From positions 3,015,418 through 3,079,417 of the forward strand of contig JAAGOF010000104.1 of assembly GCA_010645155.1 (NCBI GenBank): a DNA stretch of 64,000 bases, given 5' to 3'. A program made the translations under genes and the position numbers. Positions 1-13,300 of this stretch are shown in pieces. The notes under the pieces were generated by a model. It was not told where the DNA came from, did no database searches, and saw nothing but the letters and a program-made list of their open reading frames with translations. The DNA comes from Tigriopus japonicus (Eukaryota > Arthropoda > Copepoda > Harpacticoida > Harpacticidae). Position 1 is the first letter of the stretch, and each line of letters opens with the position of its first letter.

Positions 1-123
1 AGCAAGAAAACGCAGCTGGCAGCTGTCGAATCCCAGCTCTCCAGGCAAATTTATCGTCGGTAACGACGATAGCCTTTTTCGAATTGCTGCGATTTCTAAG
101 TGTCCCATTTGAGGTCTATGTGA

Positions 124-330
124 CTCAATCAGCGACTCGGCCTCGGGATCGTGGTGTTCCATTTTAGGGGTTCATCCATGGCCCTAGAGGACGAAAATAC
201 CCATTATTCGAAACGCTTTCTCGTACAAAGACGATTTGCTGTCAAGCCAGCAGCTTTGGACTGCTTCGTTCAAAATTTGCGGGAGATTTTGAACGCCGAA
301 AGCATCAGAAAGATTAGAAAACGAAAGTGA
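124..330 (+). pseudogene. Possible retrotransposon ORF1 remnant
   Basis: A short open stretch (methionine at 178, stop at 328-330) encodes about 50 residues ending in a basic tail (IRKIRKRK). It stops 16 bases before the ATG of the endonuclease ORF that follows, in a different frame. That spacing resembles the ORF1/ORF2 junction of a non-LTR retrotransposon. No ORF1 motif (zinc knuckle, RRM) can be recognised, so the assignment rests on position alone. Bases 1-123 show no interpretable coding sequence. Confidence 0.25.
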
Positions 331-346
331 GGAGGATCCAAAAATC

Positions 347-904
347 ATGTACATAAACGCCCATGGACGGCAAAACCTGTTGCGATCTTGCAATGAACGA
401 TTCTTGACCGAACACGGAGTAACTTTTTTTGGCGAAACGTGGCTAACAAAGGCCAAACACACCTATTGCCTTCAAAAGAAAACCGCATTTGTGGAACATG
501 CTACCTCATGTGGTGGCCGCGGTCGTCCATCTGGAGGCCTTGAGACATACATCACAATGGCCCTCGAGCCGCAACTAATCTTCCAATCGAGCACGATATT
601 GTCCGTTAAAGTCAAAGGTATTATCTTAGCTGGATGCTACTTTAAACCAAGTCTGGAGATTGACGATATCATCGCCGATTTGACAACTTTCCTGGAAAGG
701 TTAACGTGGCCTGGAAGGATACTTCTCATCGGAGATTTCAATCTAAGACCAGAATCCAATGGCTTCCTGGAACTATGTGCTTTCCTGCAACACTACAATA
801 TCCACATTCGCTCAGACACTACAAAGGCAACTTTCACCCACGCCGCAGGAAACTCGTGCTTAGACCATATATACCTCGGTTCCGACTTGAAGTCAAAATT
901 TTGA
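347..904 (+). pseudogene. Non-LTR retrotransposon endonuclease (EEP) fragment
   Basis: This 185-codon ORF is the apurinic-type endonuclease domain found at the N-terminus of non-LTR retrotransposon ORF2, which nicks target DNA to prime reverse transcription. Visible motifs, in order: an opening NAHGRQN, GETW (metal-binding glutamate) near residue 30, LIGDFN (catalytic Asp/Asn) near residue 128, and SCLDHIYL (the terminal Asp-His pair) near residue 173. The order and spacing fit the exonuclease-endonuclease-phosphatase fold. The ORF ends just after the final motif, and no reverse transcriptase follows within several kb, so the element is cut off downstream and cannot be active alone. Confidence 0.8.
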
Positions 905-1080
905 ACCCGACTCAGATCTGGATCGTTGCGAATCCTTATCGAATCTGGAGCCCATAGGGCCCTGCGGCAGGATTTTCTATTACTGCGTTTGCTGTCAAGA
1001 AGCATAAGAAATCTAGCCGATTAAACTTATTTGCCTACAATTTTGCTTTGTTTTCTGCCTCTGCAATAATTGTTTTTTCG
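905..1080. other. Unassigned flank of the endonuclease fragment
   Basis: Nothing recognisable was seen here. The endonuclease reading frame stops at 904 and no shifted frame continues the protein convincingly. Confidence 0.4.
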
Positions 1081-1084
1081 TGTT

Positions 1085-1450
1085 TTCAAATCAAATAAAA
1101 ACTGAAAAACGTTCAACGCCAAAATTTGAGCCAAAATAATGGTTAGTTACATTTAAAGTTGGTTTTTTGCACTATTGGTCGAACCACAATCTAAATTTGG
1201 CTTAAAGTGTTGCCTGACAGTCACAGAAATAAAGGATCACAAATGGTTTGAAAAAAAAACCTATCTGGTTTTGAGACTTTCTTGTTCAGCAAAGCTGCTT
1301 TACGTATAAGTAGCTCTAATGAAAATGTTATTGAAAGAGGGTTACTTATTTTTTATTTTTGCGTACTCTTCATTTTTTTAGTTTTTGTTTGCTGCTGACC
1401 ATTTCTTGCATTTGGGAAGAATTACTTATGATATCAGATTTGGTAAACTA
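1085..1450 (-). mobile_element. Decayed partial copy of the TTCGTC-rich hAT-like MITE
   Basis: Internal sequence of the element described at 30868-31686 is recognisable in inverted orientation, for example a GTTCAACGCCAAAA stretch, a CCTGACAGTCACAGAAA stretch and a TGACCATTTCTTGC stretch. Both termini are missing. A second, better copy lies just downstream. Confidence 0.5.
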
Positions 1451-1760
1451 TGAAAAAGCAACAAAACCCCCACATTTTTAAAAGTGCTTTTATCATCATT
1501 GCAATCTTGCACGTTTAAGTGCTGAACGTTTTACTCAAGGACATGTAATGCGATGGTATATTCTCACTTAAGCTCACATAATTAGGATGATAGATCTTTT
1601 TGTTTTCACATTTGATTTTGATTTTTTTTCAGCTTTTTGTCGTATTCCGTTGTTTATGTCATCTGATCTTAACATCATACAACTCACACTCCCATTAGGA
1701 ACCCACGGTACTAAAAAAACTATCATCACATTTGCACAGAAGTTCTCCAACATTATAAGC

Positions 1761-2240
1761 AGGGACAGGAACTTTAGACGATAAAACGTATTCGTCTTTT
1801 TTCGTCTTTATTCGTCTTTTTTAACCTTATTCGTCGCGACAAATTTATTCGTCTGATTTGGATTTTATTCGTCTTTTTCCGACTACTCTGGCAATTTTAC
1901 TCAACCTTTTTCGTCTGATTAGTCAAAAAAAGAAAATTTCCTTGGATTTTAAGTTTTTTTCTCAAACTTTAAATCAAATAGACACTTTCAAAAAAGTTCA
2001 ATGCGAAGACTTGGGCCTAAGTAATAGTTTGATTGTCAGTTGCATTTTTTGCTCGAACAAAATATGGTCCAGTCCACACTTAAATTTTAACTTGTAGAGT
2101 TTCCTGACAGACACAGAAAGAAAAAGTCACTATTGGATTGAAAAAAGCTATCCGACTATGCAAACAATTAATGTATCAGCAAATTTGCTATTGAATATAG
2201 CAAATTTAGACTTATAAAAGAGGCTAAAAATAGCCTACAA
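1761..2240 (-). mobile_element. Partial copy of the TTCGTC-rich hAT-like MITE
   Basis: Starts with the family terminus (AGGGACAGGAACTTTAGACG) and runs through repeated TATTCGTCTTT blocks, including the TTCGTCGCGACAAATTTATT core. It matches the reverse complement of the 3' part of the complete element at 30868-31686. It fades out around 2240 without the other terminus. Confidence 0.65.
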
Positions 2241-2958
2241 ATGGTATGGTAATAGCCCTTAGGCCCCTGAGTGATTTGTTTTCGTGGAGAATGAAAAATA
2301 ACGCTTTCATAAGTAAGTCATTTTGCTCTATTCAGAATTGGGTTTAGTTATAAATTAAGTGTAAATAAAGATTCGTCCCATTCGTGTTTATATTGCGAGA
2401 ATGTCCAAAACAATGCAGTAAAAAATGTTAAAAATTAGTCTTGAAAACAACCTCACCTCTGGATGAGCGAAAAAGTGGAATGTCTTCGAAAATCGATAAA
2501 AATGTACAAGGCACTCGCTATCGAGATTTCAAGATTTTAGTATTTTGAACACCCTTACCCCCTGATCTATAATGACAAATGAAAAGCGATTTGTTTTAAA
2601 TGATTTGCAAGTGGCTCTCCATTTTGTTAGAATCTACTTTTCCGATCAAGTTTTTTTAACCTTGGTTTTGTGGGAGCAACCTAGAGAGGGACTTTTATAA
2701 ATGGTTCCGTGAATTTGAAAAGTAACTGCCAAAGAGTTAGCCTTCTTATTAATTCACCGAGTATTAGATGATTATTTTTTGCTGAAATAAAGTGTGATAG
2801 TGTATAATCTAAAATAACCCAAAGAACTGAACTATCCCTTGCCTATTCTAACCTAACGATCAGTGGCTGAGATTTCGTTAATCAAATTCGATATCGATAT
2901 GCCTAAAATTGGCAATGTCGTTTATTTCAATGAGTTGGATATTTAAATCCGATTTTCT
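2241..2958. other. No gene seen
   Basis: AT-rich sequence with stops in all frames and no repeat that I could pair elsewhere in the window. Confidence 0.5.
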
Positions 2959-4251
2959 CGTCTCGACTAGAGCGCTATAATAAAAGAGTACGCGCATGTG
3001 CCATTTTGGTCCCAAGACGTCGGTTCCATTGTACTGTGGTTCTTGGGTTCGACCTGTTTGAGGCAACTTTACCTATGTACTATTTACTATCAAATTGACG
3101 CTCTTGATCTCAGCTTACCTTTGAAAGCATAATGTTTGACCTTTTTAGCCTTTGAAGGTCCAGACAGGCCAAAAACATGAGTGCCGGAAGATAACCTTCT
3201 CGTTCTCCTTAAACCTCGATGCGCGTTCAAGCCCAGTGCTGCTGTGAATTGACTCGGTAATGTCAGCTCTTGAAGAATCTCGTCGCTGATTTGCCTTGAC
3301 TTTCTTACTTTTTAGGAAAACTAATTCTAACTGGATACGAAATTGATTGGTGAATATTTAGAACGTCAATTGAAGCCATTAGAGCGTTTTCCTTGTGCAC
3401 ATTATTGCATTGTTATGCAAAATGACTTTTTTTGTTGAACAATTGTATGGCAGCCCTGGTGAAGTTGCGCATTCGTAGCAGTCGTCAGGCTGACAGTGCT
3501 ACAGACTGTTATGCCTAACTTTGTAAAAAGTTTTGATATTTTGTACTCATAATATATATGACAGAAGCTATTGAAGTAAGTTTTTGCAATTCACCTTTTA
3601 ATTTTTGACTTTGTCACTAATTATTACATGAAACTAAAGAAGCTTTTTAGTATATATTATGAGTACAAAATATCGAAACTTTTTTTACAAAGTTAAGCAT
3701 AACAGTCTGTAGCACTGTCAACCTGACGACTGCCACGAATGCGCAACGTCAACAGGGCTGCCATATAATTGTTCAACAAAAAAGTCATTTCACATGACAA
3801 TGCAATAATGTGCACAAGGAAAACGCTCTAATGGCTTCAATGGACGTTCTAAATATTCACCAATCAATTTCGTATCCAGTAAGAATTAGTTTTCCTAAAA
3901 AGTAAGAAAGTCAAGGCAAATCAGCGACGAGATTCTTCAAGAGCTGACATTACCGAGTCAATTCACAGCAGCACTGGGCTTGAACGCGCATCGAGGTTTA
4001 AGGAGAACGAGAAGGTTATCTTCCGGCACTCATGTTTTTGGCCTGTCTGGACCTTCAAAGGCTAAAAAGGTCAAACATTATGCTTTCAAAGGTAAGCTGA
4101 GATCAAGAGCGTCAATTTGATAGTAAATAGTACATAGGTAAAGTTGCCTCAAACAGGTCGAACCCAAGAACCACAGTACAATGGAACCGACGTCTTGGGA
4201 CCAAAATGGCACATGCGCGTACTCTTATATTATAGCGCTCTAGTCTCGACG
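2959..4251. repeat. 1.3-kb foldback (long inverted repeat) element
   Basis: The left arm (about 2959-3558) and right arm (about 3650-4251) are close reverse complements over roughly 600 bases, separated by about 90 bases. Landmarks: CTCGACTAGAGCGCT near 2962 against AGCGCTCTAGTCTCGACG near 4234, and TTTTGTACTCATAATATA near 3540 against its complement near 3650. Small mismatches and indels separate the arms. Short ORFs in it are by-products of the palindrome. It is most likely a foldback or MITE-class DNA transposon; no transposase and no clear target duplication were found. Confidence 0.85.
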
Positions 4252-7200
4252 TTTTTCATAAGCGTAAAAGGGATTCTTATCTTTTATTGATTTTTAACAG
4301 ATTCAGCTGAATCTTTTTTACAAGTCTTGTTAACAGAAAATAAAACTCTAATACGTTTGTTAATAAGATCTATGGACATGAATCTCAGAAACAATCACAG
4401 GTTGAAATGATGGGATTATTGTTTGCCACAATATTGGGACAATGTGGTAATTATGAAGACTGCAAAGGAACCCCTATTTCAAACGTAACAAATATTCAAG
4501 CAAAGCAATAAATTGAAAAAAAAAATCATTGGAAGATCAGTCCTTCACTATCATAGTCTAAGTTGAAAGATTCCTAGAAAGAAAAAGTGGGTTTTCACAA
4601 CTTTCATAAGCATAAAACTTCCTATGTAGTCGTTCATAAACGCACACGATCATAAATATACATCAGGGAAATATATCCCTATTCAGTTTTTTTATCTTTC
4701 ATTGCTTCTTAATGCGGTAAAAAGGTATAAATATCAGAACACACAATTTTCAGACATGGATGTTTTTAATTTTGTTGCAAAAATGTCAAATTGCTTCCCA
4801 AGCTTCGTGGCCCAAATAAACTCAAAAGAAGCTGAGAAAATGCCTTTTAGAATAATTTCGGTTTTCAATTTCGGGCCTCGATATGCTCTACCCACTATTG
4901 ATGTTTTAATTGATTAAGGTAACTAGTAAAACACAACCTGGGGTTGTGATGTCCAAAGGCAGTTCTGTATTCTGAACGAGGGTACGCTAATTTGAAACAA
5001 AATCAAACGTCTTGTAAAGAGTAACTTGGCTGATCAAAAACGAAGGGCCCTTAAGTCGTCAAAACTAAATTATAATACATTTTTTTGTTTTCGTTCTTGT
5101 TTTAAGCGTGAATGTCGAATCAGCATTCTAGGGTGTGCAATGCAATCGTGAAGTAAAACCAAAACCAATAGCTCGAATATTCTTTGCCTTGGTGCAATCA
5201 CTGTCTTACTTCAACCGTGTGATTGATTGTAATGATCTGGGAACTTGAAATGCTTAAAGGATTGCAAAAAATCAAATTATCCATTACAGATTGCTCGTGG
5301 GACTTGTTAAGCCGTCATGTTTTGTTGTTGTCATTACCAGCAATCAGATCAGGCCAACAAATAACGACAGTCCACGATTTTGGGATTGTTTTGAATTGCA
5401 CAGTTGTGTCACTCTTTTTATTTGTTCACGCACCACATGAAGTGCATGCAGCGATGGGAAAATCTTACTTTGCCTCACCAATTTGGTACTCATGCTACTG
5501 CAATCGACTTGGCCGGAATTTCCATCGTTCTAGAATACTTACAGTCCTAACAAACATTACTGACAAAATCAAAAAAACTGTTAATTTTTCATGGGAGATC
5601 AGTTGGAAGTTGTGAACAGTATTTGTTCTTTATCTTTTGACCGCTCATAATTTAAAAACTAGACCTTGTCTCATGGTCAATTGTTGAGGGGATTTGGAAG
5701 TTAAGTTGAAGCATAATAGGACAAAGTACTAGTAATAGTTAGAGGCATGGTATCCTTCTAATAATAAGCATGCTCAGTACATTAGCTGCGTTTTTCCATG
5801 GATTTTTTCCATGGAGTTTTCCATTTTTTGAACATGGACCACGGTATGACCTAAATGGGGACGACAGCTTCAAAATTTATCATCTTTGCTCCCATTCAAG
5901 AGAATAATTTAGAGTTTACAGGAGCTGTGCTTTATGTATCAAACAATTTTGTTTACCAATTTTCAGCTCAATCGAACGACGGAGACAAAAGTTATGCGTT
6001 ATTGAAATTCATACAAGCCTATGCGGAAATTGAACTCGTTCTACCGCTTGTTGAAAGATATCTTAAGACCGTTAAAACGATTTTTTTTTGGTTGCAATTC
6101 ACATGAGATGGGTTTGGTGTGGGCTTTGAATTCTAAGTGTGGTCATTGTACTGTTTAGAGCTTGTAAGAAAAAACCATTGTTTTCAATTTCAGAGAATGA
6201 TTTCTAACACATTTTCTTTTCTTTACTTTTTGGTCTAAAAACTTATCTTAAGTGCAACATGAAGCATAGTAACTGGCCATGGAACGTTTTGTTTTCAAGT
6301 CATTTGTTAGCAGGTCTGATGAATGGTCATTCTCGAAGTATAGCTATTTCTTTTAACCGGGTTACATTCTACCAGGGGCTGAGTAAGGGGAGAGGAGGAG
6401 AGAAAGTTGGTTGAGGGTAACTCGGAACCACTTTGTCAAGTATTTACGCCGCTTTCCAATGGGCTTTTCCAAGTAATCTTCACATATTGGTTACGAATTT
6501 TTAAATTGAAATTACGCTAACGCCATCTACCTTTCAAAGTGGTTTTTTCTTTATAAGTAGACTTTTTACTTTCCATAAGCTATGCTTGTCTAAGGCCCAC
6601 AGATGGTTAATCTAACATTTGATACAACTTTGATGGTCAGAAAAAATGGGCTTGCAGAATCGTAAAAAGTGTGAGCTTTTTCGCAATTCAATGTATTATT
6701 TCAAAAACAGGAGTCCTGGAATTGATCTAGAACTATTATTCAATTTTAAAGGCCATAATTGTTTTTTTGTTTATGGTGTGAACCACTCAAACATCACTAT
6801 GATGATAAAAGAGTTGAGGTTTTAAAATATAAATGTAACTTGGAAAAAATGATCAATAGTGATCCAGAAATTCGACATGAGTACATTAATCATCAATGTT
6901 AACCTTCTATACGTGCTGGCAACAAAACATATATTCATTTTTTTCTCATGCACTCTCAAAAAACACATTTTAGTGGACGTTGCTCGAAACCTTAAACTGT
7001 GGAACTTGGATTTACGAAAGCTGACACTTAGCCAAGCAAGAGGGAAGCATCATGAACCCTTGATAAGTGGCAGCATGGTTCGATAATATGATCATGTGAG
7101 AAGCTATTGAATGAATGGAACGGAATTTCCTATTCATATCAGAAATCGGTGGTTTCAAGAACTGGTGTCATATTAGTTATCAATCAAGCAAAAGCCGTGC

Positions 7201-7974
7201 TTTTTTGTGGTGCGAATGTAATCTAGCAAATTTGTGGAGCATAAATGGCGTTTAAATTACCGGATACACTTTATTTTTGACATGCATGAGGCAATTAGGG
7301 TTTGCAGATAATTTATGTTTGGAGCGATACCATGTTCAATTAAATGCATTTGCAATTATGCAGCGTAGGTCTTCAAATGAGCAAATTTTATTGACTCTAG
7401 GAGTTGTTAAGCAATTGAATCATTCGTGCTTTACTTGATATTTGTCGCATTTGATATGCAATATTCAGGCTTGTCATAAAACTCATTAATAGACCAAGAG
7501 TCCACCAGTCTACGACTATGACAACTGTTATGAGGTCTTTGCTACCGAACTTGAAACCATTTCGGCACATAAATGCTAGTTAGCACTTCAACGACGTCAA
7601 AGTAAAACTCGTCCGTTTTGCAACAATCGAAATCGAAATCAAATGAACGGTGATGGACGTCTTCCTTTCGCCCGATTAACATTTGATGATGGTTCGGGTG
7701 AATGAACGTCTCGTCTCGCTTGGAATAAAACTGATCATTGGTGAATATTTTAGGCGTGCATGCATGTGTCTCCTCTAGGCTATTAAATGCATTTGCAATT
7801 GCCAGTGTCTTTATAGGGAACCTTTTGACTGACACAAATTGCAAGGAAATCAGCAAGACGTTCCGTGCAATTCGGAAATAGAAATCGTGCATTTTACGTT
7901 TTCCAGTTCTGACATGTATTCGGACATTGCACGTCTTTGTGGATCAATTTAAGACTTCCCAATCTTTGCATAGA
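4252..7974. other. No gene recognised
   Basis: This is a long AT-rich stretch. The longest open frames are 130 codons at 5223-5615 (+) and 116 codons at 7542-7892 (-). Neither shows a domain, a signal peptide or paired splice sites. Around 5955-6000 there is a short match to the core of the palindromic family seen at 19394, 42832 and 52029 (TTTTCAGCTCAATCGAAC...GACAAAAGTTATGC), which may be an old fragment of it. Confidence 0.5.
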
Positions 7975-7977
7975 GAC

Positions 7978-9050
7978 ACGCACATGTGCGTGTTCCGAAT
8001 GGCGTTTTAGATTTGAATCAAAATACCCAAAGACACCATGGCACTTTTTGGACCCACAATTCAATGGGGAACAACTTCACTTTTATTGGTTTATATAAGA
8101 TTAGGTCCAGGGAAAAAGTTATATAGCTAAAAACCTATTAAATATAACATTTTTTAACAAACTATTTAATCCATATTTAGAGACCATTTAGTTACCTGAT
8201 GAATTCAAATTGAATAAAAATTCATTCAGCAACAGCTGAGTTATTTGACTTTGAATGGTCCATTTTTGACCCCAAAAAGCCGAAAAACGCTACAGTTATA
8301 TGAAAAAACAAATTCCCAAAGATTTCACAAAGCTTTTCAATATTGCAAAAATAAATGATTTTTTTCAGTTTTGGAACTTATGTCAAAATAGCTCAAAATA
8401 AGAAAAAATATCACTTAAAAGGTACTTAAAATACATTTTCCAATAAAAAACTTTTGCAGTATCAAAGACACTCAAAGTTGGGTAATAATTTAAAGTTTTG
8501 AAGAAATCGGTTAATGTTTCAAGTTTCGATATTAGTCCATTTTGAACATGGTCCTTCTAGAAATCGTAATTTTGGATATGACTCTGTTAGACATTTTTAT
8601 TTTTAATTTTGGCACAACACACATCATAGCGTACCCTAAATTGTTATGAAAATAACTTTCCAAAAATCTTATTTAAGTGCAATTTAAGTGATATTTTTTC
8701 ATATTTTGAGCTATTTTGACAAAAGTTCCAAAACTGAAAAAAATCATTTATTCTAATTATTCTCTATTATATTCTCTATTATATAACTCAGCTGTTGCTG
8801 AATGAATTTTTATTCAATTTGAATTCATTAGGTAACTAAATGGTCTCTTAAAATGGATTAAATAGTTTGTTAAAAATGTTATATTTAATAGGTTTTTAAG
8901 TATATAACTTTTTCCCTGGACCTAATCTTATATAAACCAATAAAAGTAAAGTTGTTCGCCATTGAATTGTGGGTCCAAAAAGTGCCATGGTGTTTTTGGG
9001 TATTTTGATTCAAACCTAAAAAGCCATTCGGAACACCGTGCACAGGTCTG
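7978..9050. repeat. 1.07-kb asymmetric foldback element
   Basis: The left arm starts near 7978 (GTGTTCCGAATGGC, then CAAAATACCCAAAGACACC). The right arm ends near 9050 with the complementary order (GGTGTTTTTGGGTATTTTG, then GCCATTCGGAACAC). The arms remain complementary inward through TTAGGTCCAGGGAAAAAG, the AACAGCTGAG block and the TCAAAATAGCTCAAAAT block. The right arm lacks a segment of about 100 bases present in the left arm. A shorter, diverged relative lies at 16350-16860. Confidence 0.75.
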
Positions 9051-10308
9051 CAATCTAAAATACTTGGACGAACGGTGTAGAGAGAACAAATGCATAACAG
9101 ATTTCATCACAAAATATCACAAAAAATGGGAGCTTTTCGTGCTCCCGCAATTTGGTTAAGATTTTGACATTTAGGATATGATCGAAAATCAATTGTAAGT
9201 ACTTTTTATCTTCCAGTTTGAAATTCTAAAGAGCATTTTGCTGCCACACAACCTTTGAAAATGCGTCTCATGAAATGATATTCTTTAAACTCTAGCGATC
9301 GTTTCATCATCTAGGCTAGAAAATCTTTTAAAATTGGAAAAACAACGTATTCAACGATTGAGCATGAAGGTAGACCTTCCTACACTTTATTCCAATACCC
9401 ATTTTATTTCCTCATCATTTTTCATGTAATATTTCTGGTATCCTCCAAATCCATATTAATATTCTTGCCTTCGTACTTACACGCAGTTGAGTAAGCTGTT
9501 AATAAGAGCATGTTTTGATTGTATTAGCAAGTTGTATAGCAAATTAGTAACCTTCGAATAGCAAAGGTTGGATGTGAAGACTTGATTTTTTCCATGGCAA
9601 AATGTGCCCAAACAAACGAATACAGTCTGCTCAGTGTATAGTTAGCGCAAACTGTACTAGGTTTGTGCAAGGGTGTTGTGTTTGTTTTGGACCATTGCGA
9701 TTACAGAGTTTGAACTTGTTTGGGACAAGCGATCAAAAAACCAAAGGTTAGCTGGAGCCTGAAAATTGTCCGACAAATCGTTAGCCGAGTCTGACTGAAC
9801 ATAGTCCATTAGAACTCTTTGGTTTTGGTCTCTCAGATTAACAGGGCTGCCAAAAGTGACACCCCTTACGTGTTGAAGTAGGTCAAAAGTAAGCTAAGGT
9901 CTTAAAATCTTTCGAAGGACAAAAGTAAGTGTTCCAGTTATATGGAATATATCTCTTGGACCAATCAATCCTTTCAACAGTAGGAATTATTTTGGCAAAA
10001 ATAATCATTATACACTCGCTTTTACAAATCATGACAAAGCATGACTGCAACACTGCTTTTAATTGGAAATGATACAATTTTACTCCAAACAAACAAATAT
10101 CTAAAAAACAAACACACAAATAAGCAAAGAAACAGTCACTTTGTTCGCATCAGTACTCAAAACTACAGAAAGTCACTTTCAACCAAAAATAATACACCGG
10201 ACAATTATAGAGTTTTGCAAACAGTATATTTTTTTCTTGGCATTGCAAAGAGAGTGAGACAAAGTTTTCATTTAAAGTACTTTTAAATTACTAAGTCCGA
10301 ACTAATTT
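9051..10308. other. 3' flank of gene C; no other gene
   Basis: No coding region or RNA gene was recognised. This is the downstream side of gene C (- strand). No canonical polyadenylation signal for gene C stood out within about 200 bases of its stop codon. Confidence 0.45.
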
Positions 10309-13300
10309 CTAACATGGAATTTGCTTGTAATCCAAACTAAAGCCTGAGAATACATTATCGCCATCGAGCTCATTTGGCAGCGTTCTCACATTCACAACAA
10401 AAGGTAAGTTCCTCTCAGCTGAAAAGAGAAATCAAAATATTAGTGCACACATTAACTACCATCATTCGTTCAGAAAGTCGATCAAGACGAGTTTCAATGT
10501 GAATTCTTGAGCTAATGTTCTAAGGATTGATTGGAGCTTAGCTTGATTGAGGCAGCTACTGAATCTGTACTAAAAACCGGAAAAGATAAGCAAGTTCGGT
10601 TTGAGTTTGAAAGATTGAATTCAAGAAATTACTCAAAAAGAGTTAAATTCGAGCAGACGTGTTTTGGTACTCAAAAAAAATCATTTTTGGAACATACATT
10701 TATACTATATCCAGTGCAAGTGCATGTACGCCTACTGCATGTTGCATACCTTGTCATGGGCTCCTAAAAATTATCAATTTAATCGCTTTGGATTGAATTG
10801 GATTCATGCCTTTTTTCGGCTCATAATTCAACGGACAAGTACATAACACTATCATCCCTGTTTATTTGCTCCGGGAGCAAGTACGTTTGACAAGTTCGAT
10901 TTAAAATCAAGGTTGATGGATGCTGTCATTTTGCTGAGGTTAAAAAATGAGCACTTACAATTTAAAATCCCGGGAATCACTGTTCCTGGAATCGACCCAA
11001 AGACAGTGTTGCATCTCATTGATGGTACGTTGGTAACTGAAAAAGGGTTCCATGTCAGTGTTTCCATCAAGATACGGAATATGTTCTGGCTTTCCTGTTG
11101 TAAACAGGCACTTTGTGTTGGAAAACATGATGTACTCTTATATTGACAAGCACATTTGTGACACTCCAAAAACGGGCCCGGTCAATTATCCATAGATTTT
11201 TTTTGTTTTTACCAGACTTGACCTACTACTTTCGACGCCTTTCTAAAGATCAATGTTATTGCTTACTTACCCTTCGTTTCGAATTTGTTTATGGTAAATC
11301 AAATACACTACCGTAACATTCGTTTTTTTAATATAATTGTTTGCTTTCAGTGTCTGATTTACAACATAAAGTCAACCCCCTCTAAACAATCATTTTGCGA
11401 AATGAACTTTCTCCAAATGAGTTACGGCAAAGAAAATGGGACCCACTTTCATTGCATTGTTCGAGTACGTGTCCCAGAAATAGGGACGCTTCATCGGAGA
11501 TGGATTAAATGCAGAGAACTCACCGGCATCTTGATTGGGTCCAGTTGATGCGATCACAGTCTCAACTACACGGCTCGGAATTGTAACATGGTTCTTGGAT
11601 GCACAATTGTCCTGAAATTCAAAAGGTTTGTTAAAATTGAATGCTTTGCTCTTTGTTATGCTCTTCAAAAACCAAGTATTTAGATCAATTGGATAAGCAC
11701 AGTGAGAAAAAAGGTTGTTGATTTTGTGATCCGTAGTGTTGCGCCGCCCTTTTCTGGTGATTCTGTTCTTTCCTGTTCTGCGCTCGATCAAATATTTCAA
11801 ACGGTCAGTTGCTCCGCAACAAACGGTCGAGAATGAGATGCGATCATAGAATTTTAGTGAAGCAATGAGACACCAGAGGCCACGACGGTGCTATGGAGTA
11901 AGCAAACAGGCCCAGCTGATGCTTACTGAGGTTCACTTATTGGACCCTATTAAGGTGCACTGTTCGACTCCTCCAAGCTTTAGTTTCTCCCGGACTTAAA
12001 AAAGACTCATTCTCTCTGAGTCATATTGACTCAAAGTGTTTCTCTACTTGAAGTCATGGAACATCACACTATTGAAAATCTGTGATCCTTCTTTAAGCAT
12101 TGAAGAAGACACGTAATCAAAATGTATAGTCGTAAGAATATCGGCTTTGTCAAGCACAGACAAAATGTCATCTATTCTGGTCAGCGTGATGTCGAGCTAA
12201 TTTATTTATTATTATTGTTTTATTGCTACGACGCATGTTCGTCAAAGTGGTTACAAAGAAAATGAATATTCTTTTTCTTGCCTTCATTTATTTTGCATTA
12301 CAAACGAATAATCTATACTGACCTGAACTTGATCGGGGTTACCAGCATCCAAATCGAATGGGTCCGGGAAAGCGATATCGCTTTCCGAGTATTCGACAGA
12401 GCAATAACCTGAGCAGACTTTGTCGTAAATATTGCGGTGTTGTTTTCTAATCAAAACCCTTTTCATTACCTTCAATTTGACGAATGCAATTTCCATACAC
12501 TTGATCGGCTAAGATCTGCCCTCCGGGAAAATTGTACGACGTGATTGTTCCGGTTCGCTCCGTGAAGTATTGGGTGCATCCACTTGGAGCACTGAAAAAA
12601 AGCAGGAGGACATTACAAAAAACAATCACGAGTTTCATTAGCAGATTTGTTCAGTCTAAATTTGAATTAAATAAAAAGCATTGCTACGAAGCTTTTCAGA
12701 TCAAACACCAATGCACCAAAATGTGAGAACAACTTATGCATGTATATGTATTTTTTCGCATAATCTAGGTCTTGCTCACACTCATACTTGACTTTGATAT
12801 TGAAAATCGTGGCGATAAAATTTGCCTATGTCATAAGTTATGACCATAACTAGGGATGGGTAGAGAGTGCAAATAAATTTAGCCTTTTATTTACCAAAAG
12901 TTGCAGACAACTGTACCCAAAGGTGGAAAACAAAGTGCAGAAAAAGGTTGAAAGTGAAAAAAATGTCGAAAAAAGAGCAAATTACTTGCGTTTGGACTTC
13001 ATAGTCAGAGTACCCACGGCACTTAATTGAGGTGGAGAAGTCATTTATAAGTTCTAAAGACATTTGAGACTAGTTTTTAGGTGAAGAGACAATGCTGCAC
13101 GAGTAGTTGAGTTTATTATTTAAGTCAATTTTATTGATTTAAGCCAAAAAGGGATATACTGTAAAGTCATTCAATATACACTAGAAACCGATCATCTGAA
13201 TTTTCTGAATTTTTCATTCCTAATGTGGTCTCATGGTTGTCTGTACCCAAAATTTTGTCGAAATCAATTGAGCCGTTGTTCTAATTTGTCTTAGCCAAAG

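Noticed and set aside
2878..3066. ORF inside the 2959-4251 repeat
   Set aside because: It lies within a palindromic repeat and has no domain; the repeat explains the open frame.
5223..5615. 130-codon plus-strand ORF
   Set aside because: No motif, signal peptide or splice partner; biased composition typical of AT-rich non-coding DNA.
7542..7892. 116-codon minus-strand ORF
   Set aside because: No recognisable domain and no neighbouring coding evidence.
10913..11146. Plus-strand ORF across 10959-11036
   Set aside because: It is the antisense shadow of gene C exon 14. The paralogue at 42621-42698 shows conserved splice sites on the minus strand.
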